A DNA stretch of 38,196 nucleotides from Pseudomonadota bacterium (GCA_963205175.1 CAUJIW010000130.1:1-38196), one strand, 5' to 3'. Numbered from the stretch's first letter, positions 8,161-17,383 are shown. The notes: generated by a model from the letters alone, not told the origin. A program made the numbers and translations.

Positions 8161-10316
8161 CGATCCACGAAGCTTTCCGCCTGGGTCTGCAGGCGATGGG
8201 CGTGGCTGGCCAGTGCCTCGGCGCTGGACAGCAGCTCGCTCGCCGACTGACCGGCCGAGCGGGCGGACTCCCGCACCTCGGCGATGGTGTGCGACACCTG
8301 ACCGGTGCCGGCAGCGACATTCTGGACGCTGCTGGCGATTTCCTGGGTCGCCGCGCCCTGCTGTTCGATGGCCGACGCGATGGTGGTGGTGACCTCGCTC
8401 ATCTGGCCGATGGTCTGGCTGATGCCAGTGATGGCCGCCACCGAGCGGGTGGCCGCGTTCTGCACGTCGGCGATCTGGCGGGCGATCTCGTCGGTCGCGT
8501 TGGCGGTCTGGGTGGCGAGGCTCTTCACCTCCGAGGCCACCACGGCGAAGCCCTTGCCGGCGTCGCCGGCACGCGCCGCCTCGATGGTGGCGTTGAGCGC
8601 CAGCAGATTGGTCTGGCTGGCGATCTGGTTGATCAGCTCGACGACGTCGCCGATCTTGCGGGCGGTTTCCTCCAGCGCGCGGAACTCACCTTGCATGTTC
8701 TCCGCCTCGTCGACGGCACGCCGGGTCATGTCGCGCGACACCGTCACCTGCCGGCCGATTTCCTGCACCGACGCCGCCAGTTCCTCGGTCGCCGTCGCCA
8801 CCGTCTGGACGTTGGCCGACGCATCGTCCGCCGCCTCCGACACCGTGGTCGACTGGCTGGAGGTCGCATGGGCGGTGCGGCTCATGTCGGCGGCTTCGCC
8901 CTGCAGCTTCACCGCCTCGCTCGACACCAGGCTGGCGATCGAGCCCACCACATGGGAGAATTCGTCGGCAAGCGTCTGCATCGCCTGCTGGCGCTGGCGC
9001 TCGGCCTCGGCGCGGCTTTCCTCCTGCTCGGCGCGCAGGCGGGCCTGCTCGGCCTCCATGCGCTGCTGTTCCAGCCGCATCCGCTCCTGTTCGGCCTGCA
9101 TCGCCTGCTGCTCGACGCGCATCTTCTCCTCGTCCTGGCGTGCCAGGCGATAGGCGTCGATGGCCTGGGCGAGCTGACCGACCTCGTCACGACGCTCGGT
9201 ACCGGCGACCACGGTATCCAGCGCGCCGCCCGAGATCCGGGCGACGGCGTTGGTGACGGCGCCCAGCGGACGGCCCAGCAGGCGGTCGACGGCCAGCCAG
9301 CACGCCAGCCCGGTGACGGCGGCGACGATGACACCGACGATCAGCAGCAGCATCCGGGTCTGATGCACCGGCGCCAGAATGGTCGCCTCGGGGATGCTGA
9401 CAATCACGCCCCAGCGGCTGCCGGTGTCACCCAGCGCGATCGGCACCGCCACCGACATGGCCTCGGCGCCGAGGCTGGCGAGCGTGCTGACCAGCGTCGT
9501 CTCCCGGCCCTGGGCGGTGGCGGCGGCCGCCGCCGCCAGCGACGGTTCGGACGCCTTCACCGGCTTGGCGAGCTGATCCGTCTTGCCATAGGCGAGCCAG
9601 GCGCCACTGCTGGAGACCAGTGAGACGCGGCCGGTTTCCATCGGCCGCAGCTTGCCGATCGACTGCTGCAAGGTATCGAGCGCGATGTCGACGCCGGCGA
9701 CACCGACAATCCTGTCGCCGACCCGCACCGGCACCACCAGCGAGGTGATCAGCATGTCCTTGCCGCCCACGGCATAGACGTAGGGCTCCAGCGCCACTTC
9801 CCGGCCGCTGTTGAAGGCGAGCTGGTAATAGTCGCCGGCACCCGGCTTGTCGTAGTCGATCAGCGCCTCGACATTGATGCTGCCGGCACCACGGTTCCAG
9901 TAGGGCACGTAACGGCCGGTGCTGTCATGGCCCGGCTTGCCGACGAACTCGGCGTCACGACCATCCAGCGCATCGGGTTCCCAGCCGGTCCACACGCCCA
10001 GCAACGCCGGATTGGCCGCCAGCAGTTCGCGCTGGACCGCGTCGAAGGCGGCGCGATCGGTGACCCCGCTCGCCTTCAGCGCCGCCAGGCTGTGCGCCAG
10101 ACCGCGCGCCACCTGAAAGCCGTGATCGATGTCGGCGCCAATCTCGCCCGCCGTGCCCTTGGCCAGCTGCTGCTGGTAGCGTTCGGCGTCCTGACGCGCG
10201 GCATCACCGACACGGTTGGAGATCAACAGCGACATCGCCGTCAGACCGACGACGCTGATGGCGACCACCAGCAGGGTCAGCTTGCGCGACAGGTTGAGCT
10301 GCGCCAGGAAGGACAT
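8145..10316 (-). CDS. Methyl-accepting chemotaxis protein with dCache sensor
   Basis: 723-aa transmembrane chemoreceptor. Order: TM1 at about 13-33, periplasmic double-Cache sensor at about 40-315, TM2 at about 322-343, HAMP at about 344-396, a charged coiled coil at about 395-448, then the signalling domain from about 460. The signalling tip shows [20 protein letters not shown] and [12 protein letters not shown], which contact CheA and CheW. The Gln/Glu/Arg-rich segment between HAMP and the signalling domain repeats EQ-x-RM-like units and makes the cytoplasmic stalk longer than the classical one. The ligand is unknown. There are no che genes nearby, so it acts on a chemosensory array encoded elsewhere. 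The C-terminus ends IKAA and the stop lies in the loop of the last repeat hairpin. Confidence 0.95.
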   Translation of the reverse strand: MSFLAQLNLSRKLTLLVVAISVVGLTAMSLLISNRVGDAARQDAERYQQQLAKGTAGEIGADIDHGFQVARGLAHSLAALKASGVTDRAAFDAVQRELLAANPALLGVWTGWEPDALDGRDAEFVGKPGHDSTGRYVPYWNRGAGSINVEALIDYDKPGAGDYYQLAFNSGREVALEPYVYAVGGKDMLITSLVVPVRVGDRIVGVAGVDIALDTLQQSIGKLRPMETGRVSLVSSSGAWLAYGKTDQLAKPVKASEPSLAAAAAATAQGRETTLVSTLASLGAEAMSVAVPIALGDTGSRWGVIVSIPEATILAPVHQTRMLLLIVGVIVAAVTGLACWLAVDRLLGRPLGAVTNAVARISGGALDTVVAGTERRDEVGQLAQAIDAYRLARQDEEKMRVEQQAMQAEQERMRLEQQRMEAEQARLRAEQEESRAEAERQRQQAMQTLADEFSHVVGSIASLVSSEAVKLQGEAADMSRTAHATSSQSTTVSEAADDASANVQTVATATEELAASVQEIGRQVTVSRDMTRRAVDEAENMQGEFRALEETARKIGDVVELINQIASQTNLLALNATIEAARAGDAGKGFAVVASEVKSLATQTANATDEIARQIADVQNAATRSVAAITGISQTIGQMSEVTTTIASAIEQQGAATQEIASSVQNVAAGTGQVSHTIAEVRESARSAGQSASELLSSAEALASHAHRLQTQAESFVDRIKAA

Positions 10317-10484
10317 GGTGGAAATTCCCTAAATCATTGAGTCGCTACGACCATAGTCGCAGAGGCATTAACGCGTCGTAACCACCAGGGCCGAGCCGCA
10401 CCGCTTGCGGCGTGACCTTGGCGCGGCGATCGGCTAAGCGCGCACGCACAGCCGGACGTTGTTTCAACCGGGCAGGGGCAGGCA

Positions 10485-12005
10485 ATGCGCAAGCAAATCG
10501 GGCAGGTGGGCGCGTGGACGCTGGCAAGCCGCGTCGTCGGCTTCGGTCGCGACATCCTGATGGCCGCCATTCTTGGCGCCGGTCCGGTGGCGGACGCCTT
10601 CCTGATCGCTTTCCGCCTGCCCAACCACTTCCGGGCGATCTTTGCCGAGGGTGCCTTCAACACCGCCTACGTGCCGAGCTACAGCCGGGTCCGCGCCACC
10701 GAGGGCGAGACGGCGGCGGCGCGCTTCGCCAGCCGTATCTTCTCGCTGCAACTGCTGGTCCAGCTCGGCCTGCTGGCGGCGGCGCTGGCCGCCACGCCCT
10801 GGCTGCTGAAGCTGCTGGCGCCCGGCTTCGACGCCGACCCGGCCAAGTTCGCGCTGGCGGTGGAGCTGACCCGCATCACCTTCCCCTATCTGCTGCTGAT
10901 TTCCTGCATGACCGTGCTGGCCGGCACGCTGAACGCGCGCGAGCGCTTCGCCGCGGCGGCGGCAGCGCCGGTGCTGATGAACGTGATGATGATCGCCGGC
11001 CTGGTGTCGTGGCGGTGGTTCCCCACCGTCGGCCATGCCGCCGCCTGGGGCGTGCTGGCCGCCGGTATCGCCCAGCTCGCCCTGCTGTGGGGAGCCGCCA
11101 GACGGGCCGGCGCGGCGCCGCGCTGGCTGAAACCGGCGCTGGACGCCGACACCCGCCAGTTCTTCAAGGCGCTGGGGCCGGCGACCATCGGCTCGATGGG
11201 GGTGCAGATCGCGCTGTTCGCCGACACCATCATCGCCAGCTTCCTCAGCACCGGCGCGCTGTCGGCGCTCTATTATGCCGACCGCATCAACCAGCTGCCG
11301 GTCGGCGTCATCGGCATTGCCGCGGGCACGGTGCTGCTGCCGGAAATGGCCAAGAAGATCGCCGCCGGCGACGAGGACGGCGCGGCGCGGGCGCAGAACC
11401 GCGCCATGGAATTCACCCTGCTGCTGGCGGCGCCGTGCGTGGTCGCCTTCCTGATGACACCAACCCTGATCATGACCGGCCTGTTCCAGCGCGGCCGCTT
11501 TGACGCCGCCGCCGCGACCGCCGCCGGCCAGACGCTGGCCGCCTATGCGCTGGGGCTGGTCGCCTTCGTGCTCATCCGCTCGGTGGTGGCGAGCTTCCAC
11601 GCCCGGGGCGACACCGCGACGCCGCTCAAGGCCTCGCTGACCGCCATCGCCGCCAACGTGGCGCTGAAGGTGGTGCTGATGGGGCCGCTGGCCCAGGTCG
11701 GCCTGGCGCTGGCGACCTCGCTGGGCGCCTGGCTCAACATCGGCATCGTCGGCTGGCTGGCCCACCGGCGCGGGCTGTTCGCGTTCGACAGCCGTTTCAA
11801 GCGCAGCGCCCTGGTGATCGGAGCGGCCTCGGCCACACTGGCCGTCGCGCTGGCGCTGGGCACCCAGCCGATCGCCGAACTGGCCTACCAGCTGCCACGC
11901 CTGCGCGCCGAGGCGGCACTGGGCGGCACCGCGCTGCTGGGCGCGATCGCCTATTTCGGCGCGCTGTGGCTCGGCTTCAAAGGCAAGCTGCCGTCCCGCC
12001 GCTAG
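10485..12005 (+). CDS. murJ: Lipid II flippase MurJ
   Basis: 506-aa polytopic inner-membrane protein of the MVF/MOP family that moves lipid II to the outer leaflet for peptidoglycan synthesis. The N-terminal part has the family pattern: ASRVVGFGRDILMAA, then ADAFLIAFRLPNHFRAIFAEGAFNTAYVPSY as consecutive conserved blocks at about residues 14-70. About 13-14 hydrophobic helices follow, with YYADRINQLPVGVIGIA near the middle and RSVVASFHARGDT in the second half, both typical. The ATG at 10485 follows GGGGCAGGC. It is divergent from the chemoreceptor gene across 168 bp, in which I found no convincing promoter or structure. It is convergent with the MFS gene, 37 nt away. Confidence 0.95.
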   Translation: MRKQIGQVGAWTLASRVVGFGRDILMAAILGAGPVADAFLIAFRLPNHFRAIFAEGAFNTAYVPSYSRVRATEGETAAARFASRIFSLQLLVQLGLLAAALAATPWLLKLLAPGFDADPAKFALAVELTRITFPYLLLISCMTVLAGTLNARERFAAAAAAPVLMNVMMIAGLVSWRWFPTVGHAAAWGVLAAGIAQLALLWGAARRAGAAPRWLKPALDADTRQFFKALGPATIGSMGVQIALFADTIIASFLSTGALSALYYADRINQLPVGVIGIAAGTVLLPEMAKKIAAGDEDGAARAQNRAMEFTLLLAAPCVVAFLMTPTLIMTGLFQRGRFDAAAATAAGQTLAAYALGLVAFVLIRSVVASFHARGDTATPLKASLTAIAANVALKVVLMGPLAQVGLALATSLGAWLNIGIVGWLAHRRGLFAFDSRFKRSALVIGAASATLAVALALGTQPIAELAYQLPRLRAEAALGGTALLGAIAYFGALWLGFKGKLPSRR

Positions 12006-12025
12006 GGAGTTGGGCCGCCGCTAGC

Positions 12026-12041
12026 CAGACGGGCCGGTCTG
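12026..12041. terminator. Short hairpin between murJ and the MFS gene
   Basis: CAGAC, 6-nt loop, GTCTG lies in the 37-nt gap between the two convergent stops. A 10-nt direct repeat of the murJ end (CCGCCGCTAG at 11996-12005 and 12015-12024) is next to it. The stem is short with no T run, so this is a weak terminator candidate. Confidence 0.25.
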
Positions 12042-12042
12042 C

Positions 12043-13338
12043 TCAGGCGTGCCAGTCGCGCGGCAGCCGGCGGGAGGCCCACCAGAACAGGCTGGCGCTG
12101 ACCAGATAGAACACCAGACCGACGAGAATGGCATAGCGCAGCGATTCGTCACCAAAGCGCTGGTTGAAGGCGTCCGACACCAGGCCGAAGAACAGCGTGC
12201 CAAAGCCGATGCCCACCAGATTGTTGACGAACAGGAAGATCGCCGAGGCGGTGGAGCGCATCGCCGCCGGCACCAGATGCTGCACCGCCGACAGCACCGG
12301 CCCCAGCCACATCAGGCCGAGCGCCTGGGGCATCAGGAACAGCACGAAGGTCAGCGGCAGCGAGGTCGACAGCACCCCGGCGGCGTAGCACGGCACGGCG
12401 ATCAGGAAGGCAACAGCGGGGATGCGGGCATAGGCCCGCTTGTCGCCATGACCCAGCCGGTCGCCGAGCCAGCCGCCGGCCCAGATGCCGATGACGCCGC
12501 CGATCAGGATGATGGCGCCATAGAAGTGCGAGACCTCGACCAGGGTGAGGCCATAGCTGCGGGCGAAGAACGACGGCAGCCAGAAGATCAGGCCATAGCC
12601 CAGCACCGAGCAGGAGGCCGCACCGAACGACAGGCCCCAGAAACCGGGCTTGCCGGCGAGAGTCTTCAGCACTTCGGCAAAGCGCGGTGCCACCGTGGTG
12701 GCGGGCACCGGGTCGTGGCGGCCGCGCGCCGGCTCCCGCACCACCAGACGGAACAGCGGCGCCAGCGCCACGCCCGCCAGGCCGACGATGATGAATGCCG
12801 CCCGCCAGTCGATGACGTCGGCGATCCAGCCGCCGAGCAGGATGCCGGCCGCCGAGCCCACCGGAATGCCGAAGCTGTAGACGGCAAGCGCCCGGGCGCG
12901 CGAGGCCGGCGGGAAATAGTCAGCGATCAGCGCATAGGCCGGCGCCACGCCGCCGGCCTCGCCGACGCCGACGCCAAGCCGGCACAGGAACAGCTGCCAG
13001 AAATTGGTGGCGAACCCGCACAGGGCGGTGAAGCCGCTCCACAGCGCCAGTGCGACGGTCATGATCCAGGTCCGGCTGGTGCGGTCGGCGGCCCAGGCGA
13101 TGGGGATGCCCAGCGCCGTATAGAACAAGGCGAACGCCAGCCCGCCCATCAGGCCGAGCTGGGTGTCGCTGAGCTGCAGGTCCGCCTTGATCGGGCCCGC
13201 CAGGATGCCGATGATCTGCCGGTCGATGAAGTTGAAGGTGTAGACGAGGATCAGCATCGCCAGCACGACGGCGCGATAGCCGGGCTTTTCCGCCGCCGGA
13301 TTTTCCCGCGCCATGGGGATCGGGATCTGACTGTCCAT
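12043..13338 (-). CDS. Spinster-family MFS transporter
   Basis: 431-aa, 12-helix major facilitator. The N-terminal pattern LVYTFNFIDRQIIGIL, followed by IKADLQLSDTQLGLMGG and GVGVGEAGG, is typical of the spinster-like MFS group that often lies beside TonB receptors in sphingomonad-type catabolic clusters. It would move an organic acid or other small lipophilic solute across the inner membrane; the substrate is unknown. The start at 13338 (MDSQIPIPM) is chosen because the family N-terminus follows; the frame is open 83 codons further, but that part is the antisense of the intercistronic hairpin and receptor end. It is third in the order hydrolase, receptor, transporter, but a strong hairpin at 13367-13402 separates it from the receptor gene. 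Confidence 0.88.
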   Translation of the reverse strand: MDSQIPIPMARENPAAEKPGYRAVVLAMLILVYTFNFIDRQIIGILAGPIKADLQLSDTQLGLMGGLAFALFYTALGIPIAWAADRTSRTWIMTVALALWSGFTALCGFATNFWQLFLCRLGVGVGEAGGVAPAYALIADYFPPASRARALAVYSFGIPVGSAAGILLGGWIADVIDWRAAFIIVGLAGVALAPLFRLVVREPARGRHDPVPATTVAPRFAEVLKTLAGKPGFWGLSFGAASCSVLGYGLIFWLPSFFARSYGLTLVEVSHFYGAIILIGGVIGIWAGGWLGDRLGHGDKRAYARIPAVAFLIAVPCYAAGVLSTSLPLTFVLFLMPQALGLMWLGPVLSAVQHLVPAAMRSTASAIFLFVNNLVGIGFGTLFFGLVSDAFNQRFGDESLRYAILVGLVFYLVSASLFWWASRRLPRDWHA

Positions 13339-13366
13339 CTGCCTGCCTGTCTTGGCCCAAGGAAAT

Positions 13367-13402
13367 GCCGCCGGTTCCTTACCCGAAGGCGGAACCGGCG
13401 GC
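13367..13402 (-). terminator. Strong 12-bp-stem hairpin between the TonB receptor and MFS genes
   Basis: GCCGCCGGTTCC (13367-13378), 12-nt loop, GGAACCGGCGGC (13391-13402): a perfect 12-bp stem. In the minus-strand transcript it follows the receptor stop (13416) by 13 nt and is followed by ATTTCCTTGG, only partly T-rich. It should stop or stabilise the upstream message, so that the MFS gene is made at a lower or separately set level. Confidence 0.6.
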
Positions 13403-13415
13403 CAGCGGTCCGGGA

Positions 13416-15641
13416 CTAGAAACGGAACTCGACGGTGCCGGTGAAGGTGCGCGGCGGGCCGTAGAAGCCGATCACCGCGTTGTTGTAGGTGGCAACGCCG
13501 AAATTGTAGCCGCCGACGCGATACTGCTTGTCGGTGAGGTTGCGGCCGTGCAGGCCGACCTGCCAATGCTCGCTGGCCGACGTCCACACCAGGGAGAGGT
13601 CGACCAGCGCATAGCCGTCCTGATCCAACGCCGGCGTCGGCGTCTCGAACATCGAATAGTCGGAACGCAGCGACACCGAGCCGGTGAGCGCCATGTTGCC
13701 CATGTCATTGGGCAGGTCGCGGGTATAGGTGGTCGACAGGTTGGCGGTCCACTTCGGCGTGTTCTGGAACACCCGCTGGTCCGACACGTCGATATACTGG
13801 TCGCTCGCCAGATCGTAGGTGAGGAACTGTTCGAACTTGGTCTTGATGTAGCCCACCGCGAAGGTGGCGAACAGATGCTCGCTCGCCGTCACCCGACCTT
13901 CCAGTTCCAGGCCCCAGATCTCCGACTTGCCGACGTTGTCGACGAAGCTGGCGATGCCACCAAAGAGGTCTGGCACCTGGGTGGTGATCTGCTGGCCCTT
14001 GTACTTGGAGTAGAAGCCGGCGAGATTCAGCATGACGCGGCGGTCGAGGAAGCTGCCCTTCATGCCCAGCTCGAACGAGTCGACGGTTTCCGGATCGTAG
14101 CCGTCGACCGTGCTCGGCGTCAGGATGGCGTCACCGCGCATGTCGAAGCCGCCCGACTTGAAGCCGCGCCCGTAGGAGGCATAGAGGTTGATGTCGTCGG
14201 TCGCCTTGTAGCTCAGGCTGACGCGCGGGGTGAATTCCTCGAAGGTGCGGTCGTTGCTGTAGTCGGTGCGCACCAGCGTCGGCGCCGCATCGGGGCCACC
14301 GAAGGCCGGGCTGCGGTTGCCGAGGTAGTTGGCGCGATAGACCGTGCCGTCCTTCTTGTCCCGGGTGTAGCGACCGCCCAGCGACACCGCGAACTTGTCG
14401 GTCACGTCGTAGCTGAAGTCGGTGAAGGCCGCGAAGCTCTTGGTATCGACCCGACCCGAAGTCAGGATGGCGATACCGAAGGCGCCGGCCACGGTGTCGA
14501 AGGCGCCCGAGGCCATCGAGTCCATATAATAGAGGCCGGCCACACCCTTCAGCCGGTCGGTGCCGAACTGCACCTGCAGTTCCTGGCTGAACTGGTTGTC
14601 CTTGTAATAGGCCGGCACGTCGAGGATGCCTGCCGGCGTGCCGTCGAAGTCGATGTTGGTCTGGGTGTTGCCCTCGCGGTAGGCGGTGATCGACTTCAGC
14701 GTGAACACGTCGTTGACGTTCCACTCGATGGTGCCGGAGACGCCCTGGGTCTCGACGTTATTGTCGTCGCCCAGGCCGGCATTGGTGTCGTAGACGTCAT
14801 CGAGCACCGGCGGGTTTCCGGCGACACCGGGCAGTTCGCGGTAGCCGTGGCGGGCATTGGATTCGTCATCGGTACGGTCGGCGGCGAAGCGAATGGAGAG
14901 ATCGTCGGTCGGCGTGAACTCGACGCTCACCCGGCCGGCGATCACGTCCTTGTTGTAATGCTCGGCGCCGGTGTTGAGGTTCTTGCCGAAGCCGTCGCGC
15001 TTGTAGATGGCCAGCGCCGCACCAACCGCCACCTTGTCGCCCAGCGGCAGCGAGCCCGAGGTCACCAGTTCGCGCTGGTCATAGCTGCCGTAGGCACCCT
15101 TGATCTTGAAGGTCGGCTCGTCGGCCAGCCGCTTGGTGACATATTTCACCGCGCCGCCGATGGTGTTGCGGCCATAAAGCGTGCCCTGCGGCCCGCGCAG
15201 CACCTCGATGCGCTCGATGTCGAAAATGTCGAGCACCGCGCCTTGCGGCCGGGCGATGTAGACGTCGTCGACATACAGGCCGACGCCGGGCTCGAAGCCC
15301 CACAGCGGGTCCTGCTGGCCAACGCCGCGGATGAAGGCGATCAGCGTCGAGTTGGAACCGCGCGCCACCTGCAGGGTGAGGTTGGGCGTCGTCTGCTGCA
15401 AGGTGGTGATGTCCGGCGCGCCGCGCTGCTCCAGCGCCTCGGCGCTGAAGGCGGACACCGACAGCGGCACGTCCTGCAGGCTTTCCGCCCGGCGCCGCGC
15501 GGTGACGATGATGTCGCCGTAGGCGTTGTCGGCGTCGTTGGCCGCGACCTCCTGGGCCAGCGCCGGCATGGCGGCACTCAGGCCGATGGCGGCAGCGCCA
15601 AGGTTGAGCAACGCGATCACCGATTTTCTGTTGGTCGTCAT
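13416..15641 (-). CDS. TonB-dependent outer-membrane receptor
   Basis: 741-aa outer-membrane beta-barrel transporter powered by TonB-ExbBD. A signal peptide ends at ALAQ (about residue 30). The plug begins with GDIIVTARRRAESLQDVP, a TonB-box-like segment, and continues with IRGVG, VGLYVDDVYIARPQG and RIEVLRGPQGTLYGRNTIGGAV, the standard plug signature. The C-terminus ends in aromatic VEFRF, as needed for barrel assembly. This subtype, common in sphingomonad-type bacteria, usually sits beside catabolic genes and imports organic substrates rather than siderophores; that is inference here. The ATG at 15641 is preceded by GGGAGGA. It lies 17 nt after the alpha/beta hydrolase and is probably co-transcribed with it. 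Confidence 0.95.
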   Translation of the reverse strand: MTTNRKSVIALLNLGAAAIGLSAAMPALAQEVAANDADNAYGDIIVTARRRAESLQDVPLSVSAFSAEALEQRGAPDITTLQQTTPNLTLQVARGSNSTLIAFIRGVGQQDPLWGFEPGVGLYVDDVYIARPQGAVLDIFDIERIEVLRGPQGTLYGRNTIGGAVKYVTKRLADEPTFKIKGAYGSYDQRELVTSGSLPLGDKVAVGAALAIYKRDGFGKNLNTGAEHYNKDVIAGRVSVEFTPTDDLSIRFAADRTDDESNARHGYRELPGVAGNPPVLDDVYDTNAGLGDDNNVETQGVSGTIEWNVNDVFTLKSITAYREGNTQTNIDFDGTPAGILDVPAYYKDNQFSQELQVQFGTDRLKGVAGLYYMDSMASGAFDTVAGAFGIAILTSGRVDTKSFAAFTDFSYDVTDKFAVSLGGRYTRDKKDGTVYRANYLGNRSPAFGGPDAAPTLVRTDYSNDRTFEEFTPRVSLSYKATDDINLYASYGRGFKSGGFDMRGDAILTPSTVDGYDPETVDSFELGMKGSFLDRRVMLNLAGFYSKYKGQQITTQVPDLFGGIASFVDNVGKSEIWGLELEGRVTASEHLFATFAVGYIKTKFEQFLTYDLASDQYIDVSDQRVFQNTPKWTANLSTTYTRDLPNDMGNMALTGSVSLRSDYSMFETPTPALDQDGYALVDLSLVWTSASEHWQVGLHGRNLTDKQYRVGGYNFGVATYNNAVIGFYGPPRTFTGTVEFRF

Positions 15642-15658
15642 GGGGTATTCCTCCCGGA

Positions 15659-16540
15659 TTATGCTGGTGATGTGGGTACGGTTACAGACGCCGGCGCCCT
15701 GCCCGGCAGCGCGTCGGCAAAGCGGACGAGGGCCCGGTTGAACGCCTCGGGCTCCTCCAGATGGGGCGCATGGCCGGAACTGGCGAACGCCCGCCGGGAC
15801 GCGACCGGCAACGTCTGTTCAAGATAGTCGGCGGTCGCCGGGCCATAGAGCTGGCTCAGCGCGCCATGGGCGATCAGGGTCGGGGTGGTGATGCCCGGCA
15901 GCAGGTGGCGGACATCTTCCGCCGTCAGCGATTCCCACAGGCTCGCCATCGTCGCGCCGTCGTTGCCGGCAATCTCGGCCGTACACCAGTCCATCAGCGC
16001 CTGGCGTTCGGCATCATGGCCGGCGGCGAAAATGCGCCGGGCCACCCGCGGGCAATAGCCGGGCCAGTCGGCCCGCATCGCCGCGATCGCCGCCGCCAGC
16101 TGGCCGGCAAAGGCAGGGCCGGCGGGGGGCTGACCGAGCAGCCCCAGCGTCCAGTCGGCTCCGTTGAGGACACGCGGCGTCATGTCGATCACCACCATGC
16201 CGGCAACGCGCGGCGCCAGCCCCTCGGCCAGCGCCCGCCACAGCGCCAGCGCGCCCATCGACCAGCCCACCACCAGCGCCTCGCGCAGGTCGAGCGCCTC
16301 GGCGAGCGCGCGCAGATCATCCGCCAGCATCGGCACTGTCGGCAGCTCGCCCGGCCGGTAGGCACGGCGGTGCCCGCGCAGGTCCGGCGCGATCACCCGG
16401 AAATGGCCGGCCAGCGCCGACCTCTGATGGCGGAAGAAGCCGGCATGAACACCCCAGCCATGCACCAGCAGCAACGGCCGGCCGCTGCCCGCGTCATCGC
16501 AGGCCGACAGGACGGCAGTTCTGGTCACGGTCTCGGGCAT
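15659..16540 (-). CDS. Alpha/beta-fold hydrolase
   Basis: 293-aa cytoplasmic alpha/beta hydrolase. Visible: oxyanion-hole strand LLLVHGWG (24-30), APDLRGH (51-57), nucleophile elbow GWSMG with Ser94, and histidine in SGHAPHLEEP with His257. The acid residue expected after strand 7 is absent: the sequence there reads HGALSQLYGP, with Ser229 where Asp is usual. Asp119 in VVIDMTP, after strand 6, is a possible replacement. Likely an esterase, lactonase or C-C hydrolase; the substrate is unknown. The start at 16540 gives the normal family N-terminus (the open frame extends 73 codons further without family likeness) and has a GGGGGGAA stretch upstream. It is first gene of the leftward arm, facing the TetR gene across the operator region. 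Confidence 0.85.
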   Translation of the reverse strand: MPETVTRTAVLSACDDAGSGRPLLLVHGWGVHAGFFRHQRSALAGHFRVIAPDLRGHRRAYRPGELPTVPMLADDLRALAEALDLREALVVGWSMGALALWRALAEGLAPRVAGMVVIDMTPRVLNGADWTLGLLGQPPAGPAFAGQLAAAIAAMRADWPGYCPRVARRIFAAGHDAERQALMDWCTAEIAGNDGATMASLWESLTAEDVRHLLPGITTPTLIAHGALSQLYGPATADYLEQTLPVASRRAFASSGHAPHLEEPEAFNRALVRFADALPGRAPASVTVPTSPA

Positions 16541-16583
16541 GCCCGGCGTTCCCCCCAGTTGATGGCGTCCGCGACGCCGGCGA

Positions 16584-16599
16584 CCCCCTTGACCGGGGG
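16584..16599 (-). other. Leader hairpin of the hydrolase transcript
   Basis: CCCCC, TTGACC, GGGGG forms a short GC stem 44 nt upstream of the hydrolase start, inside the predicted 75-nt leader. It may affect mRNA stability; no gene lies here. Confidence 0.3.
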
Positions 16600-16622
16600 C
16601 TTGTGCTTCCCGGTAACCATGC

Positions 16623-16651
16623 GTTAGAGTGAAACATGAGTCAACATTCAA
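16623..16651 (-). promoter_or_regulatory. Hydrolase-receptor promoter with embedded 21-bp palindrome (candidate TetR operator)
   Basis: Minus-strand -35 TTGAAT (plus 16651-16646) and -10 TCTAAC (plus 16628-16623), spaced 17 nt. Between and over them lies TGAA-N3-TGAGTCA-N3-TTCA (16630-16650), a 21-bp dyad centred on 16640 with 14 of 20 flanking positions symmetric. It is 18 bp ahead of the TetR gene, so binding would repress the leftward arm and probably the tetR-ligase arm as well. Confidence 0.55.
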
Positions 16652-16668
16652 GTTAGAAGGCTTGCCTA

Positions 16669-17319
16669 ATGGGGAGGGTAGAGGCCAAGGTCGGCGCCAT
16701 GCACAACGCGACCTCACCTTCGAACAAGGTGCCGCGCACCGAGCGCGGGCGCCGGACATTGGCGAAACTGCTGGAGGCGGCGGCAGCCGAATTCGGCGAG
16801 CGCGGCTATCATGAGGCGTCGATCACCGGCATCACCCAGCGGGCCGGCGCGGCGCTGGGCAGCTTCTACACCTACTTCGACAGCAAGGAGCAGGTGTTCC
16901 GGGCGCTGGTGTCCCACATGGGCCACCTGACGCGCAAATGGATCGCCGAACGGGTGGAGAGCGCGCCCAACCGTATCGTCGCCGAACGCATCGGCCTGGA
17001 AGCGTTCATCGAGTTCGTACGGGCGCACAAGGACCTCTACCGCATCGTCATGGAAGCGCAGTTCGTCGCCGAGGACGCCTACCGCGACTATTACGCGGTG
17101 TTCGAGGAGGCCTACCGGCGCAACCTCGCCGTCGCCGGCGAGCGCGGCGAAATCCGGCCCGGCCACGACGAGGTGCGGGCCTGGGCGCTGATCGGCATGA
17201 ACGTGTTTCTCGGCCTGCGCTACGGCGTGTGGGACGACAGCCTGTCCGCCGCCGAGGTCGCCGCCGCCGCCGGCGACTTCATGGCCTTCGGCCTGACGCC
17301 GGCGCCGAAAGCCCGCTGA
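16669..17319 (+). CDS. TetR-family transcriptional regulator
   Basis: 216-aa one-domain-plus-sensor repressor. The N-terminal helix-turn-helix covers about residues 33-77: RRTLAKLLEAAAAEFGERGY, then ITGITQRAGAALGSFYTYF, the classical TetR recognition region. The rest is an all-helical ligand-binding and dimer domain that differs between members. Two starts are possible: 16669 (AAGG 8 nt upstream) and Met11 at 16699 (also AAGG upstream); the extra ten residues do not touch the fold. The gene leads the rightward arm, 64 nt before the acyl-CoA ligase, and faces the hydrolase. It most likely senses a CoA ester or free acid of the pathway, in the manner of FadR- or PaaR-type TetR proteins; that is inference. 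Confidence 0.9.
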   Translation: MGRVEAKVGAMHNATSPSNKVPRTERGRRTLAKLLEAAAAEFGERGYHEASITGITQRAGAALGSFYTYFDSKEQVFRALVSHMGHLTRKWIAERVESAPNRIVAERIGLEAFIEFVRAHKDLYRIVMEAQFVAEDAYRDYYAVFEEAYRRNLAVAGERGEIRPGHDEVRAWALIGMNVFLGLRYGVWDDSLSAAEVAAAAGDFMAFGLTPAPKAR

Positions 17320-17335
17320 GACGCCAAACGACAGA

Positions 17336-17349
17336 CCGGGACAACCCGG
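17336..17349 (+). other. Small intercistronic hairpin tetR / ligase
   Basis: CCGGG-ACAA-CCCGG in the 64-nt gap between the TetR stop and the ligase start. There is no T run; possibly a partial attenuator. The ligase ribosome site (GGGGAGAG) follows it. Confidence 0.25.
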
Positions 17350-17383
17350 CCGACATGGGGATCAACCTGGGGAGAGTGTTCGC

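Noticed and set aside
13365-15827. 820-codon open frame on the plus strand opposite the TonB receptor
   Set aside because: It is exactly antisense to a gene with clear signal peptide, plug and barrel marks; its protein is His/Arg/Val-rich low-complexity and matches no family. It is a shadow of GC-rich codon use.
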